NCBI RefSeq assembly: GCF_040958095.1
Contig: NC_091237.1
Coordinates: 8,763,079 to 8,827,078 of the forward strand
Reading direction: 5' to 3'
Length of the DNA stretch: 64,000 nt
From: Procambarus clarkii
Taxonomy: Eukaryota; Arthropoda; Malacostraca; Decapoda; Cambaridae
The position numbers and the translations under genes are program-made. Within the stretch, counting starts at the first letter, position 1; each line of letters opens with the position of its first letter. Shown here piece after piece: positions 33,281 to 43,226 of this stretch. The notes under the pieces are model-generated. The model was not told the origin of the DNA, made no database searches, and saw only the letters and a program-made list of their open reading frames with translations.

Positions 33281-34402
33281 TGTCGGGAAACCGACACACA
33301 CACAACCACACACACAAATAACACAGTCTCCCCTAGTCTGTACTCCCTTCAGGATGGAAAATGGGAGACTCCGTGACGTCATCGACTCCGTGACGTCATG
33401 GAAGTCATCGTATATTTACATTATCAAACATTGTTAATAGACTAGTTTAGTCTCTAGAGTTAACAAAAAAGTAATCAATAAGACCGAATATAATTATTTA
33501 CACAGTATTGTAGCTAGGTTACCTTGTTAATGTAAAATTACTTTGAGAGAGGAACCAGCATAAGGGCGTTGGCCCGAGTGGGGAGGAAGGCGTCCACATC
33601 TCAACAACAACAACCAGGGATCAGCCTACCACGCTGTCTTGGTTAACTGGTGTAAACAGCTAGACACCCTATTTACGTGTCAACACCAGCTACACAGCCT
33701 AACAACATCACAACAACGACTGTATCCGTCTACCAAGTATTGTATATTATTCTAGTGCACTGTTAAATATTAATAGTAGATGGTTAGGTCGTAGGAGTTC
33801 CCTAAATACAACGTATGTGTACTCCATTACAACCCTCACAGTTCATGTCATACCTGTAATTGATATGTTTAGGGAACTTTGATTAATTCCTTGCATCCCA
33901 TACAGGTAAATTGTGAGAGGAGCTTCAAGAAGTAGAGCAGACAGTTGGCTCATACACATTAACTATTGCTTGCCAGGCATTGTTCTCCCCCAAGCCGCCA
34001 TTACGTGGCACCAGGAGGCACCGGGCCACACCCAATCTGAGGCTACACCTACACGCCTTACCAGGCCCATTCTACTGGCATAGCTAAGCCATTTATGCTT
34101 TTAGTAGTAGTAGTCATAATTAATTATTATATTAGTAGTTTAGACCACCATATGTGGTATACTGAAATAACTGAAATAACAGATTAAAAGGTAAACAATT
34201 GGTAGTTTAAGAAGGAGCCATAACAAAGTGGTTTAGGCTACCAATTGTCCCTCCCAATAGTGTGTAAGAAGATTTCAGGCAGTTTACCAGTATATACAGT
34301 CCACTTAATTAATTCTTACTTACTAAGAAAATAAATAAGACAACTTTATTTTATTAAAGTCAATTTGAAAAAGAGAGATTAGCTGCCTGGAATTTCCCCA
34401 CA
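33281..34402 (+). repeat. BEL/Pao 3' LTR
   Basis: Direct repeat of 25980-27092, with TGACGTCA at 33374-33381 and 33391-33398. Differs by about ten substitutions, a shorter (CA)n and a ten-base duplication CTGAAATAA(C) near 34165. Confidence 0.95.
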
Positions 34403-34407
34403 AGTTG

Positions 34408-36100
34408 CACTGTTGTAAACAGTAACAAAGACAGGCAAGGCGGGATTCTGGGACACAGCTCCACAGATCCCTAGATGACTCTACTCTCGTCACCAGACGA
34501 CAACCAAAAGAAATTGCCTTAAGTGATTAATTACGTTAATTGACTGATCGCAGCAGTCAGCAACAAAGTACTACGGTAATCACAAACAATTGTCTCACAC
34601 TAGACAACATCATGATGATACTCTACGTTAATCATTAACACTTGTCTCTCTCTTGTTAACAATAACTCAAACTTATATTACATCACACTTGACTCCTAGC
34701 AAGTATTCAGTGAGTAATTCTCAATTAAGGTCAAACGGACAACTAATTACATCCCCATTGAGTTACGTTAACTAAGCCTACCCTAACTTGGTAGCTTCTC
34801 CACAGTCTGTGTCAAAAAATTACTAGTGAGTGTTAATTACCCTAATTAAGTCCCTAATTAATTCTGAGCAATTAATTAACTGTCACCAGGACCGATAATT
34901 AATCATCCATAAATACGTCTCACTCTGCACTGCCTAAGCAGGTCTCATCAAACACTGTGAATTCACGGGAAAGGAGTTAATTACCCTAATTAACAAGATG
35001 TGCCACTAATCCACTGTTCTCAGACAGGATATGATTAATACAACGATTTATGCTAGCTCCATGACCTCGCTTTACCGAGTCATCGGAGCTCTCCAATGTT
35101 AATTACTCCACTAATTAACCTAAGCCACTAATTGCTATACCCCAGAAAGGTAATTAGTCTCGAGCATATTACGTTAACACAAATACTGACAGACTCTGAC
35201 AGATCCTCTCCCACTACGTGAATTCATGATGAGAAGACTAATTACATAATTAGCTAGAATGGTCAATTAGTTGTCACACGGACAATTAATTGCTCCCGAG
35301 ACATATCTCACTCAAGCTCAACACTGTTTTCTCTCATAACAGCCCTCACTCACTCCACAATACTAAGTGTGCACCCTTTATCCAGTTAATTACCCCTTAC
35401 TTAATTAACTCACTGAATACTTAAGTCCTCAACACAACTTAAAGAAACAAAGTAACCCCAGCGTTACATAGGTCACACTACAATGGCATGCAACATCATA
35501 AAAGCATTGCCCACATATGGTTGCGGCTACTGCAACTCGCTAATTACTGTGCCCACACAATAATGACACACGGTTGTGCAACACACAAGAGTATACGAAT
35601 ATTACTGCCCCCCCTTCTTTTTCTTGCACCCATTGCAAAGGACTACTGTCAACACACACACTTACCTCAGCAAGGCAATTAACCCATCAATTGCCTGCTC
35701 TCATTAAGTACTGTGAATTCCCCTGAATAATCCTAGAGGACCCTTAAACCCTCAACACAGTTTCTGGGCAATAATATCGTATAAACTGATAACAACACTG
35801 CACAAACCTGCAACATAATGATGCCGTCACCATACCCCACATGCTAATGACATCATTAGGCAATCAGTCAGCAATCACATCTACTGACTCACCACACAAC
35901 ACAGTACATAAACATGCAAATGAACACATAGAAATGGCATTCACATAATCAACGAAAATTAATCATCAAGTAAATGTAACTAACTACACAGACCTCAGGG
36001 GCCCCCCATTGACATCCCTGCAACCGGGCCTGCTTACCTCTAATGATTATAATTTTATGGTACTCTATGGCATTAATCCAGTCTGAACGATTATATAGAA
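34408..36100. other. AT-rich tract with a dense TAATTA motif cluster
   Basis: No coding frame. Between about 34526 and 35545 I count 17 copies of the palindrome TAATTA, irregularly spaced and embedded in different contexts, so this is not a simple tandem repeat. The downstream part (35700-36100) has ordinary AT-rich sequence. Confidence 0.6.
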
Positions 36101-36399
36101 TCGACAGGCTGGATCACTTATATGGTAAATCTCTACACTGACCGGTTACATACTCTAGTCAGTCTACTATATATATACATTATGATACTACAGTGTGGTC
36201 CCGTGTATAATATCTATCTCCAGGTACCGCTCTACCAATCACCTGGACCCTACTGACAGCTGTCACTCAGCTGCTTCTCTAGCCTGGCGAGGCTCTGAGA
36301 CAACTCTTACCGTGAATTTCCACCGGTATGCATCACATTTTTCCTTATTTTTTCCTCATTTCCCAAGTCACTACCACACTAGCTGACAACACTTAGCTT

Positions 36400-36720
36400 G
36401 CTTGCTCCTCATGCGTCGACAAGATGTGGCCCTAGGCTGTCCCGGGAAAGTGGCCAAGGCATGTGGCCACCGTGTGGCCCACAGCGCCCCTCCCGAGCTG
36501 AGAGGAAGGGATGGGGTTTGGCCGCGCGGGTGGCCTGGATGGGTGGCCGGCGCGCGGGCAGGCGGGTGGGGTGGCCGGCGCGGGGGCAGGCGGGTGGGGT
36601 GGCCGGACCATGCGGCAGGTGGCCGGGGTGGCCCCCCGGGCATACACACGTGGTTGAGGAATCGCCCACAACTCCAGCAGACCAGAGCCTGCCTTGCTCT
36701 ACACTGGGGTGACAATGGCC
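36400..36720. repeat. GC-rich block with a 28-bp minisatellite
   Basis: Sharply GC-rich compared with the flanks. From 36543 about 2.3 copies of a 28-bp unit starting GTGGCCGGCGCG and ending GGCGGGTGGG run to about 36606. Related GTGGCC motifs are on both sides. Open frames in all directions reflect lack of AT-rich stops. Confidence 0.75.
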
Positions 36721-37019
36721 GACGGCGTCCCCACACTGATGCAGCCTGGCGGAATGCAAAGTCCAACATGGGCCTGTAATATCACACTCACTTACACTGC
36801 CCAACACCAATTGTCCATTGCCACTAGACAGGATACTCGACCCACCTGTTACACCATGAGGCTCTGCCAGCTGCCTCATGCGTGAACACAGTCAACTGTC
36901 TCTTTAGCTTTTTACTGTTCCTTCCGTAAATCCTTGGCCCCAATTCACCTAATTTGGCCTTGACACAACCCCTGATGGCAGGAGTGCCATATTCGATGAG
37001 TAATTTGGACGAGAGAAGC

Positions 37020-37330
37020 GATTAACATGGGGTGGAGGTGGCCGGCGTGCCACCTCCACCAGACACTTTTTCCTCCCCTGGCCGCCCAATTCAAACTCCC
37101 TCCCTGGCGGCAGGGAAACTCAAATACCCATACCTTCTCCCTACTTTGTCTTGACCAATCAGCTCGAAGCCGGCACACTACCAAGATGCCGCTTCCAACC
37201 ACAGCTCTTCGCGCAAAAACTAGGCTTGGAGCACACATGCCTAAACCAATCACCTCTCTCCGTCACCCTCGGGCGTCCTGTGACGTCACAAGGAGGGTGA
37301 GGCCTAAAACAAAGGGGCGATGTCTCCCAT
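37020..37330. promoter_or_regulatory. Promoter-like block: CCAAT boxes and TGACGTCA
   Basis: GACCAATCAG at about 37154, AACCAATCAC at about 37244 and a palindromic CRE-like TGACGTCA at 37281-37288 lie within 140 bp. GC-rich, CpG-containing sequence is upstream. Comparable motif sets occur in the LTRs at 17198 and 25980, so this may be an LTR remnant rather than a host promoter. No TATA box or downstream gene was recognised. Confidence 0.4.
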
Positions 37331-37599
37331 GTGGGGGGGAAAGGCAACGTTCACTCCACTCTTCCCCCACCTCTAACGGTTTTAGTCAAGTACCTCCTCG
37401 TCCTATTTCACAGAAACAGGAAAATTTCTGTAATTCTCTCTACAGAGCAATCACAGACCTCTAACCACTCACAAATGATAGTCCATAACATAAGCTTTCA
37501 TTCAACACCCAACAAGCATATGTTATTTTGAAAGCTTCAGTTTCTAGAGTGACTAGCCTAATCTAGAAACTAGGAAAACTAGCTGAGGGATCTAGATCC

Positions 37600-38830
37600 C
37601 TCACAATGATATCCTTTTGATGTAGGCATCTAGGGAGAGGTTCGGTGTGATATCAACCCCCAAATTTTTCTCTTTACTTGACTCTTGCAAGATTTCACCT
37701 CCCAGATGGTACCTTGTGTTCATCCTTTTGCTCCCTTCCCCTAATTTCATTACTTTACACTTTCCTGAGTTGAACTGATGTGACATATTAATTCCTGGCA
37801 CTCTGGTACCTATTTCTGTTTTCTAGTGTCCTATTATTTCTATAGTTTCTCCATGCCTTGCACTTATTTCTTTGCAAGCTTACATCTCTGATTAAACTAT
37901 GCATTTCTCATCTGCATTATATATTTGTTCCTTTTGGACAGAGACGAACTTGTCTGTTGCTTCCTTACACTTCTGTATGAGGAAGTCCATCATTCCTTGG
38001 GCCGTCTTTCCTCCGAGCTGTTTCCCAAGTTATATCTGTTAGGAATTTTCTAATCTCATCATAGTTTTCCTTTCTGAATGCTAGCCTTTTGTTTTCTAGG
38101 CCCTTCCTTGAGTTCATTAACCCTTCTTCTTCGAAATACTCAAACATAATACACTGCGATCAATCATTCCCACAGGGGCTTCGAAACTGATTTCTTTTAT
38201 GTCAAAGTCATTTAGAGTGAAAACTAGATCGAGTCTTGCTGGTTCATCATTGCCTCTCATTCTTGTGCATCCTCTGACATGCTGACTTTAAAAGTTCCTT
38301 GTCACCACTTCCAACAGTTTAGCTCTCCATGTTTCCTCCCCTCCATGCGGTTCCTTGTTTTCCCAGTCTATCTATCCGTGATTGAATTCCCCCATAATGA
38401 GCATATGGGATCTATTTCTATAGGCAGCAGTGGCTACTCTCTCAATTATAGTGTTGACTGCCATGTTGTTTCTGTCATACTTTTGCCTGGGTCATCTGTC
38501 ATTTGGTGGAGGGTTATATATCACTGCTACTACTACTCTTTGTCCTCCCATTGTCTTGGTACCTGCTATGTAGTCTCTGAACCTCTCACAGCCAGGGATA
38601 ACCATCTCCTTGAAACTCCACTCCTTTCTTATCAGTAGGGCCACTCCTCCTCCTCCCCTTTCTCTCTCTCCCTATTACAGTGCATTCCTGGGGAAATACG
38701 GCATCCGTTATAATTCCTGAGATTTTTGTTTCTATGAGTCCAATAACATCTGGGGTTGCCTTCTTGTGCTCTTTCCCTAAGTTCACTTGCCTTGCTTGTA
38801 ATCCCATCAATGTTTTAAGCACATTTTCTT
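37600..38830 (-). pseudogene. LINE ORF2 relic (endonuclease to RT)
   Basis: Minus-strand pieces in correct order. Endonuclease N-terminus: PDVIGLIETKISG and VFPQECTVIGRERKGRR (38822-38586). Linker: FRKENYDEIRKFLTDITW (38147-37965). RT after the catalytic box: FNSGKCKVMKLGEGSK and EKNLGVDITPNLSLDAYIKR (37801-37601). The last motif matches the LINE at 55574-55819 (KDLGVDIT), so it is the same lineage. RT motifs including the catalytic box were not found between 37965 and 37801, implying an internal deletion. Confidence 0.75.
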
Positions 38831-39470
38831 GAAACTAACTCTCTTCCTTCCATTCTCAGTTTCTGTTGGTTCCACTGGAGTAGAGGGGCAAGGGTGTGCC
38901 TGGGATGGGAGGGCCTAGGAAAGTGAACCTGGGGGATCTGGGGTTAGAGGGGGCTGGGAGTATCCTGTATGGGGAAGCTTGGAGGAGTATGGGGTTGTGC
39001 TCATGCTTGGGATGGCAAAGGAAAGTGGGCATGTGAAAGGGGTTAGGTCATTGCTTGGAGGATTAAAGTGAGTCTAGGGAAGGGGAGCCGGGAGGTAAGG
39101 GTGTGGGGGAGAGAGAAGAGGAGCCTGGGGTGGGCAACAGGGAGGCAAAGGGGGGGGGGGATGGAAGGATGGTTAGCTTGAGGTGGGGCTGGGGAGGAAA
39201 CAGGAGCCTGTGGTGGGGTTGAGGGAGAAAAGGGGAGCCAGAGTGTTGGGCGGCAAGGAGGGAGGGGGGAGGTGTGATAGGATGGAGAGCTTGGGAGGGG
39301 GGAGGTGTGATAGGATGGAGGGCTTGGGATGGGGATACTGGGGAGGGCATGGGGTGTGGGAACAGCGAGGCCTGGGGTGGGGGGAAGGGTTGGGAAAGGT
39401 GGGCATGGAGGGAAACATAGGGGCACCTGGGGTCAGGGAGCAGGGGGGGGGGGCTTTATCTGGGAAGGGT
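38830..39470. repeat. G/purine-rich low-complexity tract
   Basis: G-rich on the plus strand, with runs of 9-11 G near 39150 and 39445 and loose repeats of GGGGAGGTGTGATAGGATGG (two copies near 39265-39320). On the minus strand it gives Pro/Ser-rich frames up to 127 codons. It may be the Pro-rich ORF1 end or linker of the adjacent LINE relic, or plain low-complexity DNA. Confidence 0.55.
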
Positions 39471-39484
39471 CTCTACTGGTTGGG

Positions 39485-41022
39485 TGTTATGATCCCAGGC
39501 AGCCGAAAAACGAGTCTCCCCTTTAAGAATTATTCTATCAAGCCTGACCTGACTAGAAGGTCTAGGAAATATAGAGATGAAGACACAGATGTAAAATAAT
39601 TGGTTGGATTTCATAAACAATTTGAGATTATGGGCAGTAAATAAGAAAATAGATAAATGACTGGTTATGAGATGTGGATAATTTCCTAGAGGCGTGAGGC
39701 TCGCTTAGAGAGGAGCTTAAGTCACTTGAGTACCAGACATCGCGAGGGGAAGCTGCGCTCTGTGTGAGCTCCTGTCAGAGAGGGACCCCTAGTGATATAT
39801 CTCCAAGCGAAAGGAAGTGTGCAGACGTTCCAGCTGTGGAATCGAGCTGTGAACGTTGTGGTCTCAAGTCCTGGATGGCGAGGAGTGTTTATTAAGCCGC
39901 CCAGAGACCTTATCGTGGGCCATGGGAGTGCCCTGATCAGACGCTGTCAGAGGGATAGCGCCCTCGACTAGACAATCTGTGGTAAGCACGATTCAAGCCA
40001 GTCTATAGTGATTACTTGTAGTTGGCCGTGTGCCCAACGACAGTAGCGTATGTTTATTGATAAGTTAGACATAGTTTTGGTAAAGCAAAAAGCCTAAATA
40101 AGAGGACGGAGATGAGAGAGACAGCTGGAGGGACGAGCAGCACGTCCTCTCCCGTCGACCGTCTGAAGCCAACTGACTGGCAGCGGGGGACCCTCCCAGA
40201 GTTAAGGAGCCGCCAGCCTGGCAAGGCGGAGCATGGACCAGCCCAAACGGGGGAGTCCACTCACAGTATGTAGACAGCAGATAGATATTGGAGGCAAAGA
40301 TATTGTGTGGTTATTTTCGTTTGTGTTTAAGGGGAAACGATTTTATTGGAGTGTCAATGGGTTGCAGGAATGTCTTTGGAGAAGAAGTTGCTGAGAACTT
40401 CGAAGCCAGCACAGAGGGAGTAGTTGATGAGACTCCAGGGTAGTGGAAGAGTAGGACCTCGAGCTGTGAGGAGAAGCAGTGAAGAGGAGTGTCACGTGCT
40501 TCTGTAATACCAGTGGCGAAACTCCAGTTCTGTTCGAGGAAACTTCATGGTGTAGCAGCCAAGAGAGCTGTGGAGGACCCTAGTAGAAGTTTTGGAGCAC
40601 CATAGTTGCTCAAGGAAGACTTCATGGTGTAGCAGCCTGGAAGAGCTGCAGAGTATCCTGGTAGGTAAACCCAGAAGAACCTGAAGAGATCAGGGTAGTG
40701 AGCTTCCAGAGGTGGAAGGGAAGTTCTGGTTGATTACTTGTAGGGAGTTGGTAGAGTGTTTGGTTGTCATTAGCGTGCAAGACGCAGTGAAAGGTGAGTG
40801 ATTGTTTGCCATTCTTGTGCCAAGGAGTACTTATACTGAAGTATAGAGTTACAATCGTAGGCTGGATAACCTACAGACATATGTGTTCTAGGATTGATAG
40901 GGTGATCGATTGAACATTGTTGTATATCGAGGAACATTTATACTAATATTTATGTTATTGCAGTCATACGCTGTTTTCCTTGCACATGTTTATAGATATA
41001 TATATATTCTCTTGCTGATAGT
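39485..41022 (+). mobile_element. Old solo LTR, left part (interrupted)
   Basis: Starts TGTTATGATCCCAGGC and follows the young LTR (TGTTATGATCTCAGCC) along its length with many substitutions and indels. It stops at CTGATAGT at 41022, where the young element begins. The continuation is at 53861-54441. TTGGG precedes it (39480-39484) and TTGGG follows the other end (54442-54446), consistent with a 5-bp TSD. Confidence 0.85.
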
Positions 41023-43086
41023 TGTTATGATCTCAGCCTGCAGGAGAAACGAGTCTCCCTTCTTGAGAGTTATTCAGCAAGCCTGACCTAACTAGAAGGT
41101 CTAGCAAATATTGAGGTGATAACCCATATGAAAAATGGCTGGTTGGATATGTAAAACAATTTAAGATTATGGGCAGTAAGTAAGGAAATAGATAAATGAC
41201 TGGCTAGGAGATGTGGACACTTTGCTGGAGGCGTGAGGCTCGCTTCCGGAGGACCTTGACCTCACTTGAGTGCCAGACATCGCAGGGGGAAGCCGCGCTC
41301 CGTTTGAGCTCCCGCCAGAAGGGAACCCCTAGTGATATATCTCGCAGAGAAGAGAAGTGTGCGGACGTACCAGCTGTGGAATCGAGCTGGGAACGTTGTG
41401 GTCTCAAGTCCTGGTCGACGAGCAGATATTAAATCGCCCAGAAGCATTATTGTGGGCTGTGTGGAGCGCCCTGACCAGACGCCGTCAGAGGAAAAGCGCC
41501 CTCGATCAGTTAATCTGTGGTAAGCACGATATACGCCAGTTCATAGTGATCGCTTGTAGTTTGGTCGTGTGCCCAGCGACAGTAGCGATGTTTATTTATA
41601 AGTTAGACATGTTTTAATAAGGCAGAAAGCCTGAAATAAGAGAGTGGAGAGGGAGGAGCACGGAGCGACGTCCGTCCCCTCTGAGCGCTGGCGGACGACT
41701 GAGGGAGCCTGGCTCCGGATGGAGGAAGACCCTCCCAGCGAGTGAGGACGCCGCCGCCAGGCGAGGTGGAGTATGGACCCGCCCAAAACGGGGGAGTCCA
41801 CTCTCACTGTATGTAGAGGACAGATAGAGGTTTGAGGCAAGCATATTGTGTGGTTATTTGTGTTTATGTGTTAAAGGGGAACATTTTATTGGAATGTCGA
41901 TGGGTTGCAGGTTTGTTCTTTGGGGAAGAAGTTGCTGAGAACTTCGAAGCCAGCAGAGGAAGTAGCTGATGAGACTCCAAGGTAGTGAAGCAGAGGACCT
42001 CGAGCTGTGAGGAGAAGCAGCAGTGAAGAGGAGTGTCACGTGCTTCTGTAGAGGTGGTGTAGCAGCCAAGAGAGCTGTGGAAGAACCTAACAGAAGGGTG
42101 AAGCACCGTAGTTACTCAAGGAAACTTCATGATAGCAGCCTGGAGGAGCTGCAGAGGATCCTGGTAGTGAAGCCCGGAAGAACCTAAGGATATTAGGGTT
42201 GTGAACTTCCAGAGGTGGAAGGGGAAGTTCTGGTGGATTACTAGTAGGGAGTTGATAGTGTTTGGTTGTCAGTAGCGTGCAAGACGCAGTGAGAGGTGAG
42301 TGACTGTTTGCATTCTTATGTCAAGGAGTGATTTATTCTGAAGCTTAGAGTTGCAGTCGTAGGCTTGATTACCTACAGATGTATGTGCTCGAGGACTGAC
42401 AGGGATCGATTAATCATTGTTGTGTATCAGTGAACATTTATACTGATATATGTTATTGCATCCAAATGCTGATTTTCTATATATACATTATCTTGCTGAT
42501 AGTGCAACAGTGTATGTAGGCTTGACCAACTTGAGGAGGTTAATAGTACCAGGTGGTGAACCAGGAGTTGGGATACCACTTGATAAGCTGATAATAGAGT
42601 TCTGATGGTATTGGAGTGCAACCTGATTTGGATATTATAGAGTATAGGATTCATTATTATTAGATGTGTGTATGTATCGTGTATGTGCTTTGTTCAGTAA
42701 ATGTGTTACAATTTGCTGGTGTTTGCCCTTGTCCTAGTGAGGCTTCCCAGGAGGTAGTAAAGAAGGAGAGAGAGAGAGGAAGAACCATGAACCACTGCTG
42801 TGGACAGGGTAGGAGGTAATACTGGTAAGTCATAGGGGGATTGAGGAGATCATATCTCATAAGGAGAGAGTGGGGAGTCACAGCGGCTCGAGTGGGTGTG
42901 TGCACGTGACAACGAGGCTAAGTGTTGGAGCCGCATCCCCTGAACGTGTGACGTTGAGCCCCTCTCCAAGAGCCAGAAGCGCCAAGGGTGATCTCCTAGT
43001 ATAAGCACTCTGCCGAGTTGTGGGTTGGGTTGTCCATAGAGAAGGATCAACGACGACAACACCAACCAACCCACAGTCTATATAAT
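41023..43086 (+). repeat. LTR copy 1 of the young Gypsy array
   Basis: 2064 bp, TGTTATGATC...CTATATAAT. The right end is set by the TSD at copy 3 and the primer-binding site TGGGGGCC at 43091. Confidence 0.93.
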
Positions 43087-43090
43087 AAAT

Positions 43091-43108
43091 TGGGGGCCTG
43101 TCCGGGAG
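43091..43108 (+). promoter_or_regulatory. Primer-binding site (tRNA-Pro-like)
   Basis: TGGGGGCCTGTCCGGGAG, four bases after the LTR. It closely resembles the proline-tRNA type primer site of vertebrate gammaretroviruses. The exact tRNA in this species is not known to me. Identical copy at 48478-48495. Confidence 0.7.
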
Positions 43109-43226
43109 AGTGAACTGACACACCCACACCCTGTCCAAGAGTGGATTTGTACACCCTTGCTGAAATAGATAAACTGTGTGAACGCAGGTGTATATTCTCT
43201 CTCTTGGGAAGACTCACAGGACAAAG

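Larger units (their letters stand above)
25975..34407 (+). mobile_element. BEL/Pao LTR retrotransposon, nearly complete, with 5-bp TSD AGTTG
   Basis: Two direct LTRs (25980-27092 and 33281-34402) enclose gag, protease, RT, RNase H and integrase in BEL/Pao order. AGTTG occurs at 25975-25979 and 34403-34407. The element is about 8.4 kb. By eye the LTRs differ at about ten bases plus three small indels over 1.1 kb, i.e. around 1 percent, so the insertion is fairly recent. Three lesions (an A7 frameshift near 28785, TGA at 29838-29840, a one-base shift near 30572) block a full Gag-Pol. Confidence 0.95.

Noticed and set aside
36409-36879. 156-codon minus-strand and 125-codon plus-strand ORFs in the GC block
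   Set aside because: GC-rich DNA lacks stop codons in all frames; no domain similarity recognised.
39043-39426. Pro-rich minus-strand protein of 127 codons
   Set aside because: G-rich low-complexity DNA; several frames are open and no domain is visible. Possibly a LINE ORF1 tail but unsupported as a gene.
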